Below, piece by piece: positions 1-9,104 of a stretch of 64,000 bases of DNA. Position 1 is the stretch's first letter; every line of letters starts with the position of its first letter. The notes under the pieces were generated by a model. It was not told where the DNA came from, made no database searches, and saw only the letters and a list, made by a program, of their open reading frames with translations. Where the stretch lies: assembly GCA_963781785.1 (NCBI GenBank), contig CAWAHD010000002.1, positions 1,550,001-1,614,000 on the forward strand, written 5' to 3'. The stretch is from CAWAHD01 sp963781785 (lineage in GTDB: Bacteria > Planctomycetota > Planctomycetia > Isosphaerales > Isosphaeraceae). The position numbers were made by a program, and so were the translations under genes.

Positions 1-457
1 AGACCAGGCTCTGGTCGATCTGGACGGTGGACTGCTGCACCTGACGGATGAATCCCGCAGAGAAGAACTGAACCGGGATGCTCAGGGTCTTCTCCTTGAG
101 GGTTTCCGGGTCCGGAAGCTTGAGGTCGGGGGCGATCTTTCCGAGCTCGGTCACGAAGGCATCGGCATCGACGACGGCCTGGAGTTTTTCACTCTTTGCT
201 TCTTGCTTCTCGGCTTCATCGGTTTTCTTCTTGTATTCGTTTTCATAAAAGTCTTTGAGAGCGAGCTTGGCAGGCTCTTCCATTTTCTTCATCACCCGGT
301 AGCCGATGTCGAGCCCCGGAATGAACACCACAAGTAAGCCGACAAACAAGCCAATCAGGGCGAGGATGAGGCGAACGCGCAGCTCTTCAATGTGCTCGCC
401 GAAGCTCATCGTGGCCATCGACTGCTCTTCAGCGAAGAGATCTTGATCGTTGGGCAT
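1..457 (-). CDS. tatC: Sec-independent (Tat) translocase subunit TatC, N-terminal part; runs off the window
   Basis: TatC is the multi-spanning inner-membrane receptor that binds twin-arginine signal peptides. The start ATG ends at 457 and is preceded by a GGGAGG ribosome site. After about 16 residues comes the family signature F-G-E-H-I-E-E-L-R-x-R-L (cytoplasmic N-terminus), then the first hydrophobic segment (about residues 28-46). A long hydrophilic stretch rich in Lys and Glu follows before S-I-P-V-Q-F-F, where ordinary TatC has only a short loop, so the first periplasmic loop is enlarged. The remaining helices lie outside the window. A clear Tat substrate (the DUF1501 protein at 59114-60594) is present in the same window. 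Identification is firm from the N-terminal signature. Confidence 0.88.
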   Translation of the reverse strand, partial: MPNDQDLFAEEQSMATMSFGEHIEELRVRLILALIGLFVGLLVVFIPGLDIGYRVMKKMEEPAKLALKDFYENEYKKKTDEAEKQEAKSEKLQAVVDADAFVTELGKIAPDLKLPDPETLKEKTLSIPVQFFSAGFIRQVQQSTVQIDQSLV

Positions 458-790
458 GGAAGGGAACCTCCCGCATACAGGCTGGGTGGAGATCGCCGGA
501 AACGGCGGTGCAGAGAGGAGACGCGGGCTGCGTCGGCCAGTCCCGAGGCCGGAGCCCTTGTGGGCGGCACCGCCCGCCGGCTTCGCGGGGACAGCCAGGC
601 GTGCGGGAGCGTTCCTATCAGGAGTAAGCTTATCACACTTCGCTCAGTCGTTTCCAGAGGAATGCGGCACGCGAGGCGGCTGGCGGGCAACAAACGATGG
701 GTGCCCCGGTCGTGGTCGCTCCCGTGATCGACGTCGCGGCTCCGGGCTTGAGCGTGCCAATCATTGTCCCAGGGCGTGGCGAGTGATCTA
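458..790. other. Divergent intergenic region between tatC and the molybdopterin oxidoreductase
   Basis: No convincing coding region was seen on either strand. It should hold the promoters for leftward tatC and the rightward redox block, but no strong -35/-10 pair stands out. Confidence 0.4.
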
Positions 791-3131
791 ATGAAAATGT
801 CGGAGTCGGTCGCGGAACCGCGCCGGCCCCGGACGGGTCACGAGACCAGTCGCGCGCTCGAAATCGGGAAGTTGGCACCGATGAAGACGATGAACAGCGG
901 CGGCGGATGGGCCGCCATCAAGTATTCGCTGCGGATGGCCAACAGGGTCGGCTGGTGGCAGCTCTGGAAGGCAATGTCGGCAAGGAACGCGTGCAAGACC
1001 TGCCGCGCTGGGCATGGGAGGCCAGAATGGCGGCATGCGCAACGAGGCGGGGCACTGGCCGGAGGTGTGCAAGAAGTCGCTGCAGGCGATGGTCGCAGAT
1101 ATGCAGGGGGCCCTTCGTCCCGGCTTTTTCAACACCTTCAGCCTGGACCAGCTCGCAACGCTGACCCCGCGCGAGCTCGAATGGAGCGGCCGGTTGACCC
1201 ATCCGCTTTACGCCGGCCCTGTCGACACGCATTACCGCGCCATCTCCTGGGACGAGGCCCTCACTCGCTTGGGCGATCGCCTCAAACGCCAGGAGCCCGA
1301 TCACAGCTTTTTCTACGCCAGTGGCCGGTCGTCCAATGAGGCCGGGTTTCTGCTCCAGCTCTTCGCCCGGCTCTACGGTACCAACTACGTCAGCAACTGC
1401 TCGTTCTACTGCCACCAGGCAAGTGGCGTTGGGCTCGGGCGGTCGCTGGGAACCGGCACGGCCACGGTCACCCTCGAAGACGTCGAGCACGCCGACCTGG
1501 TCTTTCTGATCGGAGGCAACCCGGCGTCCAACCACCCGCGGCTGTTGCGAACACTGATGCAGGTCCGCCGCAATGGCGGCGAGGTGATCGTCATCAACCC
1601 GCTCAAGGAAATCGGGCTGGTCAACTTTCGCGTGCCGTCGGACGTTCGAAGCCTTCTGTTCGGCTCCCCGATCGCGAGCCTGTACGTGCAGCCCCACATC
1701 GGCGGCGACATCGCGGTATTGACGGGCGTCGCCAAGATCCTGCTGGAACGTGGCCAGGTCGACCGCGAGTTCATTGCAAGTGCGACCGAGGGATTCGACG
1801 AGTTCGCACGGCAGGTTGAGTCGACCGCCTGGGTCGCGATTGAACGAGACGGCGGCGTGGCCCGGGCTGAGATCGAGCAGATCGCTGCGCGGTACGCCGC
1901 GGCAAAGAACACCGTTTTCGCCTGGACGATGGGGATCACCCACCACGTTCACGGGGTCGCAAACGTCCGGATGATCGTCAACCTCGCCCTCTTGCGCGGC
2001 ATGGCCGGGCGGCCTCACGCGGGGCTCTTGCCGATCCGCGGTCATTCCAACGTTCAAGGCATCGGCTCGGTCGGGGTGACGCCCGCCCTCAAGCAGGCAA
2101 TCGTCGACCGGCTGGAAAGCCTGCTCGGCGTTCAACTGCCGACGCAACCGGGCCTCGATACGATGGCCTGCATGCGGGCGGCGGCCGACGGACGGATCAA
2201 ATCCGCCGTGTGCCTGGGCGGCAACCTGTTTGGCTCGAACCCGGACGCCGCGTTCGCCGGCCGGGCATTGCGGAACCTTGAAATGGTGACTTACCTCAAC
2301 ACGACGCTCAACACCGGGCACGTTCTGGGCCGCGGCCGTGAGACCCTGATCCTTCCGGTCCGCGCCCGCGACGAGGAAGGACCGACCACCCAGGAGTCGA
2401 TGTTCAACTTCGTCCGCCTGAGCGACGGCGGTCCGCCGCGATACGAAGGCCCGCGCAGCGAGGTTTCGATCATTGCCGAGCTCGGCAGGCGCGTGCTGGG
2501 AGAAGCATCTCCGATCAACTGGACGGCCATGAACGATCATATGCCAATCCGCCAGCTCATCGCCCAGGCGGTCCCGGGCTTCGAGCAGCTCGCGACGATC
2601 GATCAAACCAAGAAGGAGTTCCAGATCCCCGGCCGCACGTTTCATACGCCGCGGTTCGGGACATCGACCGGCAAGGCACAGTTTGCGGCTTTGGTGCCGC
2701 CGGCCTTACCCGGAGGCTCGGGCGAATTGCGGTTGATGACAATCCGGTCGGAGGGACAGTTCAACACGGTGGTTTATGAAGAAGAAGACATCTACCGGGG
2801 CCAGGATCGGCGCGACGTGATCCTCATGAACGCCGGCGACATCGAGCGCCGCGGGCTCGTGGTCGACCAGGTCGTCTGTGTGCGAAGCGCAAGCGGAGTG
2901 ATGCCCCGTGTGCGAGTGCGGGCGTTTGACATCAAGGCTGGTAATGCGGCCATGTATTTCCCCGAAGCCAACGTGCTGGTTCCGGCGGCGATCGACCCTG
3001 ACTCGAAGACACCGGCGTTCAAGTGCGTGCTGGTGACAGTTGAGCGGGTCGTGACGAGCGTGGAGGGTAGCTTGAGCGGGCGTGAGGGTACTTCGAGCGA
3101 CATCGTACCACTCGACGTGGCACGAACCTGA
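791..3131 (+). CDS. FdhF/YdeP-family molybdopterin oxidoreductase, frameshifted near its N-terminus
   Basis: This is a large molybdopterin oxidoreductase of the YdeP/FdhF-like family (formate-dehydrogenase alpha homologues). The body (1014-3131, 705 residues) carries the family start G-G-Q-N-G-G-M, the V-C-K-K-S-L-Q-A-M segment, the substrate-binding region (L-I-G-G-N-P-A-S-N-H-P) and a C-terminal molydopterin-dinucleotide-binding domain (from about 2700). The N-terminus lies one frame away: the ORF from 791 encodes G-G-W-A-A-I-K-Y and then N-A-C-K-T-C, the conserved Cys pair before A-L-G-M-G-G. Removing one C at 1003-1004 joins the two frames into T-C-A-L-G-M-G-G. An insertion error or a young frameshift is therefore likely. 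The following gene is a multihaem cytochrome, which suggests an electron partner. ATG 791 or 797 is the likely start. Confidence 0.85.
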
Positions 3132-3245
3132 GTGGAGCGGACGAAAAGATCGTTCGGTCGTAGGTCGGGCTTGGCGACCACCGATCGCTTTCAATTACGG
3201 CTGGGCGGCGGGCGATTCCACGAGCTACGGGACGAGAGGTACACG

Positions 3246-4565
3246 ATGGCCCCCGATCGCACTCGAAGCACGATCTGGCCGCAGGCCGTGGTTCTCCTGG
3301 TCTCGCTGGCCGCGGTCGCGGCGGCGGGGCTGTGGGTGATGCTCACTGCGGCCATACCTCTGCCGCCGGTGCGGCCGAATTCCGCGGCCGCGAAAGCCCC
3401 GAAACTGGGGCTGATCAGCTTCGACCGGCCGTTCCCGGCCGAGGGACGGTATGTCGCTGACCCATATATCGGATCGAAGGTCTGCTCGGAGTGTCACCCG
3501 GCCGAGTCGGCACTCTATTCGCGATCGGGGCACGCGGCGACCTTGATACCGGCCGGACGGCTCGAGATCTCGCGCCGGCTCGACGGAACGACCGTCACCG
3601 ACCCCGAGATGCCCGAGGTTCGGTGGAGCTATCACTACAGCGAAGGCACGCTGCACATCGAGCGGCAGGCAGTGAGCCAGGTTCAGAAATGGGTCGCGGA
3701 CTACGCGATCGGCTCGGGCCGCCACGCCCTGACTTACGTGAGCATGATCGACCCCCGTGGCCCGCAGGTCCTGGAACATCGGCTCACATACTACCGGCGG
3801 GAAGGGGGCAAGGGCGAGCTGGGGCTCACTCCCGGCCACGACACGCATCCAGCCCCGATGTGGCAGAAGGCCCACGGCGGAGAGCTGCCTCCGCGCGTCG
3901 CACGCGAATGTTTCCGTTGCCACGCAACCCAGCTCGCCGCCGGCGACGACGACCAGCGCTTCGACGAAGAGACGTTGATCCCCAACGTCTCGTGCGAGCG
4001 TTGCCATGGTCCCGGCAAGGCCCACGTCGCGGCGGCGCGCCGCCGTGCTAAGGCGCCTGAGCTGGTCCTCCCGTTCGGTCACGAGCGCTGGACCGCCGAA
4101 TCACTCTTGACGATGTGCGGCGCGTGTCACCGTCTGCCATCACCGGCGCAGGCGGCCCAGATCCGAACCAACAATCCCGGCCTCGTCCGGTTCCAGCCCG
4201 TCGGGATCATGCAGTCACTCTGTTATCAGAAGAGCGCCGGCGCTTTGAGTTGCGTCACCTGTCACGATTCGCACGCGCGCGTCTCCTCCAATCGCCCGGC
4301 GTATGACACGATCTGTCTGACGTGTCACTCCGAGCCCAAAGATCGGAAATCGCCAAGCCCGGCCACTCCGTCTCCGGCGCAGCCGGTCCTTGCGAGCGCC
4401 CGCGAGCCGTCCCGGCCTTGCCCGGTCTCTCCGCAGGCGCGGTGCGTCGAGTGCCACATGCCGCGGGTCAATGCCGGCCAGGGCATTCTGTTCTCGGACC
4501 ACTGGATCCGGATTCGACCTCCGGCCAACCCGATGTCAAAGGCCGCCGCGGGGATCAAACCGTGA
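3246..4565 (+). CDS. Membrane-anchored seven-haem cytochrome c
   Basis: The 439-residue protein has a short basic N-terminus and one hydrophobic segment (about residues 16-38) that should anchor it in the membrane with the rest in the periplasm. Seven C-x-x-C-H haem sites are visible: C-S-E-C-H (near residue 79), C-F-R-C-H (222), C-E-R-C-H (249), C-G-A-C-H (291), C-V-T-C-H (337), C-L-T-C-H (357) and C-V-E-C-H (400). The arrangement resembles cytochrome c554/NrfA-like multihaem proteins, but the exact family is not recognised. ATG 3246 is preferred over the upstream GTG at 3132 because it follows an A/G-rich ribosome-site-like stretch and places the anchor at the N-terminus. It lies directly after the molybdopterin oxidoreductase and probably exchanges electrons with it or with the quinone pool (inference). 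Confidence 0.85.
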   Translation: MAPDRTRSTIWPQAVVLLVSLAAVAAAGLWVMLTAAIPLPPVRPNSAAAKAPKLGLISFDRPFPAEGRYVADPYIGSKVCSECHPAESALYSRSGHAATLIPAGRLEISRRLDGTTVTDPEMPEVRWSYHYSEGTLHIERQAVSQVQKWVADYAIGSGRHALTYVSMIDPRGPQVLEHRLTYYRREGGKGELGLTPGHDTHPAPMWQKAHGGELPPRVARECFRCHATQLAAGDDDQRFDEETLIPNVSCERCHGPGKAHVAAARRRAKAPELVLPFGHERWTAESLLTMCGACHRLPSPAQAAQIRTNNPGLVRFQPVGIMQSLCYQKSAGALSCVTCHDSHARVSSNRPAYDTICLTCHSEPKDRKSPSPATPSPAQPVLASAREPSRPCPVSPQARCVECHMPRVNAGQGILFSDHWIRIRPPANPMSKAAAGIKP

Positions 4566-4592
4566 ATTCTTCTGTTTCCGCTCGAGATTGCG

Positions 4593-5492
4593 ATGCGTGA
4601 CGACTTGCGGCAAACTCCTCGTGCCGGCCAGTACAAGATCTGGGCGCTGCTATTAGCCACGGCGGTCGCGGGCGCTCTCTTGGGATTCGGCCGGTTTGCC
4701 GGCGACAATCGCAGGGATATCGAGCTCGTTCGAGCGAAGCCGGGTTTTCCTCCAGGCGAATGGGTCATGATGGTCGAGCTCGCGGTGCCGGCCGTGATGA
4801 TCGCGGCGGCCGCCCGAGCGGGGCGACTGAGGTTCCTGCTCAGCTCGGGAGAAACCATGATCTGGCTGGGCGGCATTTGCCTCTTGATCGCCGGTCTCTA
4901 TCGTGTCCGCCATTATCATCGAGCAACATATCTTAGCGATTATGGAATGCTCACTGAGTTTGCGACGAAACCCTCGATTGCCGATCTCCCGAAATTGCTC
5001 TTTGCCTGGCCGATGGTCTACGGCGCGATTGCCGTGGGCACGTCGTACCTGGCCATCAAAGGCTCAACCAGCCGGGCGTATCGCTGGCGGTGGCTCGCGC
5101 CGGCTTTCTTCCTCGTTGGCGTGACGGGAGCTCCGTTCGTGCTGAATCGTTGGGCCGTCAAATGGGACCCGGATTCGAGCTGGCTGATGCTGTTCTTCGT
5201 GCCATGTCTGGCCCTCGCCGCCATGGTGCCTGCACTCTTCTTGGTGGGCGATTCCAATCGGAAGATCGCGTGGATCAACTTGATCGCCGGACTATTCTTG
5301 GCGCCGACGGTTTACCTGTTGTTCGTGGCGGCGATTTACCCGCCGTACGACGACGACTTCGCGCTCGCCGTCACGGAAATCCTCCATATACTGGGGCAAG
5401 GCTTTGCTCTTCTCGTTCTGGGCAACCTCTTGCTTGTGGTTGGCTCGATCACAATACTCTGTACAAGGAAGGGCCTGGCCTCCACACGATGA
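4593..5492 (+). CDS. Polytopic membrane protein of unknown function in the redox block
   Basis: The 299-residue protein has about seven hydrophobic segments, the first at about residues 17-33 and later ones near 60-75, 90-103, 135-155, 165-185, 200-222, 230-250 and 265-290. No haem or metal motif is obvious apart from a few His residues (R-H-Y-H-R near residue 108). It starts 28 bases after the cytochrome gene and its stop overlaps the manA start in an A-T-G-A arrangement, so it is probably co-transcribed with both. It could be the membrane partner of the cytochrome, but that rests on position only. Confidence 0.65.
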   Translation: MRDDLRQTPRAGQYKIWALLLATAVAGALLGFGRFAGDNRRDIELVRAKPGFPPGEWVMMVELAVPAVMIAAAARAGRLRFLLSSGETMIWLGGICLLIAGLYRVRHYHRATYLSDYGMLTEFATKPSIADLPKLLFAWPMVYGAIAVGTSYLAIKGSTSRAYRWRWLAPAFFLVGVTGAPFVLNRWAVKWDPDSSWLMLFFVPCLALAAMVPALFLVGDSNRKIAWINLIAGLFLAPTVYLLFVAAIYPPYDDDFALAVTEILHILGQGFALLVLGNLLLVVGSITILCTRKGLASTR

Positions 5493-6472
5493 CATCAGTC
5501 CCGTTTTATCCGCTGCAATTCCAGCCGATCCTGCGCCGGCTGATCTGGGGAGGCCGGCGCCTGGGCACGGTGCTGCACAAGCCGATCGGCGACGGGGCCG
5601 ATTATGCAGAGAGCTGGGAGATCTCCGACTATCGCGACCAGGTAAGCGTCGTCCAGGAAGGGAGCCTGGCCGGTACGACGCTCCGCGAGCTGGTCAAGAC
5701 GAGAGGGGCCGAGCTGTTCGGGCCAGCCCTCGGGCCGCGGAATCAGTTCCCGCTCCTGGTCAAGTTCATCGACGCCCATCAGGACCTCTCGGTTCAGGTC
5801 CATCCCGACGACGCGACCGGGTGGCGGCTGGCCGGCGATAACGGCAAGACCGAAACCTGGGTGATCGTTCAGGTCGACCCGGGCGGTGCGATTTACGCCG
5901 GCTTGAAATCCGGCGTCGGCCGCGCAGAGTTCGCCGCGGCGATCGAATCGGGCAAGGTCGAGCCGCTTCTCCATCGGCTGGAGCCGAGAACGGGGGACTG
6001 CATCCTGATCGACGCGGGCACGGTGCACGCGATCGGCGCCGGCGTGCTGCTTGCCGAGATCCAGGAGACCTCGGACGCGACGTTCCGCATCCACGACTGG
6101 GGGCGGCTCGGTCCTGACGGCAAGCCCAGGACGCTCCATATTCACCAGGCTCTGGCGTCGATCGATTTCGAGCGCGGACCGGTCGCGCCGATCACGCCGG
6201 AGATCGAGCAAACGCCCGGCGGTACGCGTGAAGTGCTGGCGCGATCGCCCTATTTCGCTTTGACGCGGCTTACCTTCACAGGGAATGCAATCGCTGGACA
6301 TCCGGAGCGATTCACGATATTGATGGGCCTCGATGGTTGTTCCGAAGTCTGCCACGAAGGGAAATCGTTTCGGCTCGATTTCGGCCAGACGTTGCTATTG
6401 CCAGCCGCTCTGGGAGCCTGCGAGATCGTGCCACGCGAGCGGGCCACGGTCCTGAGCTGCGTGGTTCCCTGA
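5489..6472 (+). CDS. manA: Mannose-6-phosphate isomerase, class I
   Basis: It interconverts mannose-6-phosphate and fructose-6-phosphate in the cytoplasm, feeding GDP-mannose synthesis. The 327-residue length fits the short bacterial type. Visible landmarks are W-G-G-R-R-L-G near the start, the zinc-site segment S-V-Q-V-H-P-D-D (near residue 106), K-T-E-T-W-V-I-V, and the C-terminal cupin part with G-T-V-H-A-I-G and L-A-E-I-Q-E-T-S-D. ATG 5489 overlaps the TGA of the upstream gene by four bases (ATGA), which implies translational coupling. The frame is open further upstream, but that part is a shadow of the preceding gene. Confidence 0.93.
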   Translation: MTSVPFYPLQFQPILRRLIWGGRRLGTVLHKPIGDGADYAESWEISDYRDQVSVVQEGSLAGTTLRELVKTRGAELFGPALGPRNQFPLLVKFIDAHQDLSVQVHPDDATGWRLAGDNGKTETWVIVQVDPGGAIYAGLKSGVGRAEFAAAIESGKVEPLLHRLEPRTGDCILIDAGTVHAIGAGVLLAEIQETSDATFRIHDWGRLGPDGKPRTLHIHQALASIDFERGPVAPITPEIEQTPGGTREVLARSPYFALTRLTFTGNAIAGHPERFTILMGLDGCSEVCHEGKSFRLDFGQTLLLPAALGACEIVPRERATVLSCVVP

Positions 6473-6555
6473 ACGAGAAAGCGTGTCTCGAAACGAACCG
6501 TGTGCAACGATCGAACCGCGCGACCGAGGCGTCGCCGGGGCATGGAGACGATCAT

Positions 6556-7740
6556 TTGGCCGACGCAACATGCTACGTCGACCGGCGTTCTTTGAGCCGG
6601 CTCTTCCCCTCCCTGCGGCTCGTGGGAGTACTTCGACTGGCGCTAGACTTCAGGAAGTTGATCATCGCCGCGCTCGGCCTGACAGTGCTCCAGCTTGGCT
6701 GGTCTCTCCTGGATTGGCTGGTCCCCGGCACGACTGACCTCACGCTTGACCTCTTCGAGGCCTCGAGAGCCGCGAGCATCCAGCCTGAGGACGTCACGTG
6801 GACATGGCCAGCATTTTCGGCCATCCACTCCCAGATCTCGGAGCCGTTCCGGATGCTGGCGGATCCGATCCTGGTGCTGTTCATGCCGGGAAGCGGGTGG
6901 CTCGCGATGCTTCACGCCCTGTTGCGGGTGTTATGGCTGATCGTGGTCTGGGGAATCTGCGGCGGTGCGATCTGCCGGATCGCGATCGTTCAGGTCGCGC
7001 AAGTCCAGCAGACCGGCGTCGCCCAGGCATTACGGTTCTCATTGCGACGAGCGAAAACCCTGATCGCCGCACCGCTCTTGCCCCTGATGGGGGTGTCGCT
7101 GTGCGCTGCGATCGGAGCGGGCTTCGGTCTCTTGTACCGGCTGGGGGATGCCGGGCGGGCGGTTGCGGGTTTTCTGCTATTCATGCCGCTCTTCTTGGGC
7201 CTCATCATGACCCTTCTGGCGGCCGGGTTACTCGCGGGCTGGCCGCTGTTGCAAGCGGCTGTGGCCGGCGGCGCCGAAGACGCGCTGGACGCGTTCAGTC
7301 GCGTCTACGGCTACCTGAGCCAGCGGGTTGGCTCGCTCGTCGCCCTGGTCGCTCTGGCGTGGCTCTTGGGAATGATCGGCACGCTGCTGGTGGATCTCCT
7401 GGCCGGCGGCGTGATCCGCCTGACGCTCTGGAATCTGACCATCTCCGGGCCCCAGGCCCGGATCGCCCCGCTCGTCGGCAGCGGTGGACACTCAGACGGT
7501 ATCGCGGCGGCGATGCACGCGTTCTGGCTGGGGGCGGTTAAGCTGGTGGCGCATGGCTGGGTTTACAGCTTTTGGTGGACCACCGCGGCGTTTCTCTATC
7601 TCTGGCTGAGGCACGACGTCGACGGCACTCCGTGGGAAGAGATCGACCCGGCTCAAGCGGCCGTGTTCACGGCGGCCGGCTCGAATTCCGCAGTCCCCGC
7701 GACGAGCCTTTCGCCGAGTGCTCCGCCAGGATCTGAGTGA
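6556..7740 (+). CDS. Polytopic membrane protein, unknown function
   Basis: About 394 residues with six or more hydrophobic segments (for example around 6655-6725, 6890-6980, 7060-7130, 7160-7260, 7325-7410 and 7550-7610). The start is uncertain: the frame is open back to 6337, but TTG 6556 follows a GGAG sequence at a good distance. The soluble C-terminus is short and Pro/Ser-rich. No enzymatic motif is visible. It ends 9 bases before the convergent amidohydrolase gene. No name can be given with confidence. Confidence 0.6.
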   Translation: MADATCYVDRRSLSRLFPSLRLVGVLRLALDFRKLIIAALGLTVLQLGWSLLDWLVPGTTDLTLDLFEASRAASIQPEDVTWTWPAFSAIHSQISEPFRMLADPILVLFMPGSGWLAMLHALLRVLWLIVVWGICGGAICRIAIVQVAQVQQTGVAQALRFSLRRAKTLIAAPLLPLMGVSLCAAIGAGFGLLYRLGDAGRAVAGFLLFMPLFLGLIMTLLAAGLLAGWPLLQAAVAGGAEDALDAFSRVYGYLSQRVGSLVALVALAWLLGMIGTLLVDLLAGGVIRLTLWNLTISGPQARIAPLVGSGGHSDGIAAAMHAFWLGAVKLVAHGWVYSFWWTTAAFLYLWLRHDVDGTPWEEIDPAQAAVFTAAGSNSAVPATSLSPSAPPGSE

Positions 7741-7749
7741 ATGCGGTGC

Positions 7750-9089
7750 TCACGCGCCGACCCAGCGACCGCCCACAAAATCGCCCTCGAAAACGGTGCT
7801 GATCACGGGCAGCTCGGACTCGAGGACGAGCGTGAAAGGGTCCTTGTCGTCGCGGTCGGGCAGGGATACGACTGCCAGGTCGGCCGATTTGCCGGGTTTC
7901 ACGCTGCCGGTCGTGGTGTCGGCGCAAAGCGCCCAGGCGCCGAACAAGGTCCCCATCGTGAGCAAGAGCTGCCCCGAGAGCGAGCCATCCCGGCGGTGCA
8001 GGAATCGCAGCTCGTCGAGAATGCTCAAGCTGGGGCTGGAAGCGAGGCTGTCGGTGCCGAGGCAGACGATCGCGCCTCGCTCCAGGAGTGCGCGATAAGG
8101 GTGCGGGGCGTGGCCGAAGCGGGCATGCGTCCGGGGGCAGTAGGCGACGGCCACGCGGTGGCCGTCGGATGCGGCCTCGGGCCTGAGCTGCCAGAAGTCG
8201 TCGGGGTCGAGATAGGTTCCGTGAGCGATCAGCCAATCGGCGTTGCGCAGCTCGCCGCGGCGGACGTAGTCAGACGGACGCGGGCCGACCGGCTCCCAGC
8301 CGTCGTCCCAGGCGCCCAGGTCTTCGAGGAAGGTTCGCAGCGGGCCGTCGCGATCTTTCAAGAGCCGAAGCTCCTCAGGCAATTCCGCGAGATGGGTCGA
8401 CAGCGGCATCCTGCCGGCAACGGCTTTGTGATAGAGCCAGCCGGCAGTGCTGTAGGGAGCGTGCGGGCTCAGGCCGGGCCGCGCACAAGCGGCCACTTGC
8501 ATCTCGGGGCGGATCGATCCCAGCCATCGCCAGGCGCTGTCGCTGGTCTCGAGACCGCGGTCGCGCTTGAGGCCGATCAACTCGGCAAAGACCACGGCGC
8601 GCAAGGGCACTCGGCAATCGGGCCCCAGCTCAGCCCGGCCGTGGTGGTGTCGCCCAGCAAGGTTGTGCCGCCGTCGAGCGAGGCCTTGAGGTTGCGGCGC
8701 ACAGCCGCACCACGGGTTTCGTCGCTGCCCGAGCGTCTTTGCTCCACCACCCGGCGCAGCCACGAGATCTCATCCTGGGGATCGCTGCCTTTACGAACCG
8801 ATCGAGCCAGCGGCTCGAGCTCGAGATGGGTATGCGCATTCACGAACCCGGGCGTGAGCGCCACGTTGCCCAGATCCATGTCGCCCCGGCGCTCGGTCGC
8901 GGGCCCCACCCATCCGATTCGCCCATGCTCGATCGTGACCGAGCCGTCGCGGATCGGCGGGCCCTCCACGGGGTAGACGTATCGCGCCTGGAGCGTCAAT
9001 GTGCCGCGTCTCAAGAGGCGTCTCCCCAGAAGCGGACCAGCCGAACGGAGAATCGGAGACGATTGGTTCTCGGTTCGCGACCAGAGCAA
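7750..9089 (-). CDS. Amidohydrolase of the SsnA/TRZ-ATZ type, frameshifted; possible aminofutalosine deaminase
   Basis: This is a metal-dependent amidohydrolase, the last gene of the leftward mqn operon. The N-terminal half (about 8610-9089) has a beta-sandwich start and the metal-binding motif G-F-V-N-A-H-T-H-L-E-L. The C-terminal half (7750-8610) has S-T-H-L-A-E, H-G-T-Y-L and the catalytic-Asp segment C-L-G-T-D-S-L. The halves are in different frames. Adding one base in the GGG run at 8605-8607 restores A-E-C-P-L-R-A-V-V-F-A-E-L. The fold matches aminodeoxyfutalosine deaminases, and the position beside mqnA and mqnC makes that role attractive, but many amidohydrolases share these motifs. 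The start is uncertain: TTG 9089 gives the longest form and TTG 8999 is an alternative. Confidence 0.8.
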
Positions 9090-9104
9090 GAGGGTCCTGA
9101 CCGA

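Noticed and set aside
918..2645. A 575-codon open frame on the minus strand opposite the molybdopterin oxidoreductase
   Set aside because: It is the shadow of a well-supported gene in high-GC DNA and shows no motif or ribosome site. The same applies to other long antisense frames such as 26501-28246, 35275-36651 and 45020-46495.
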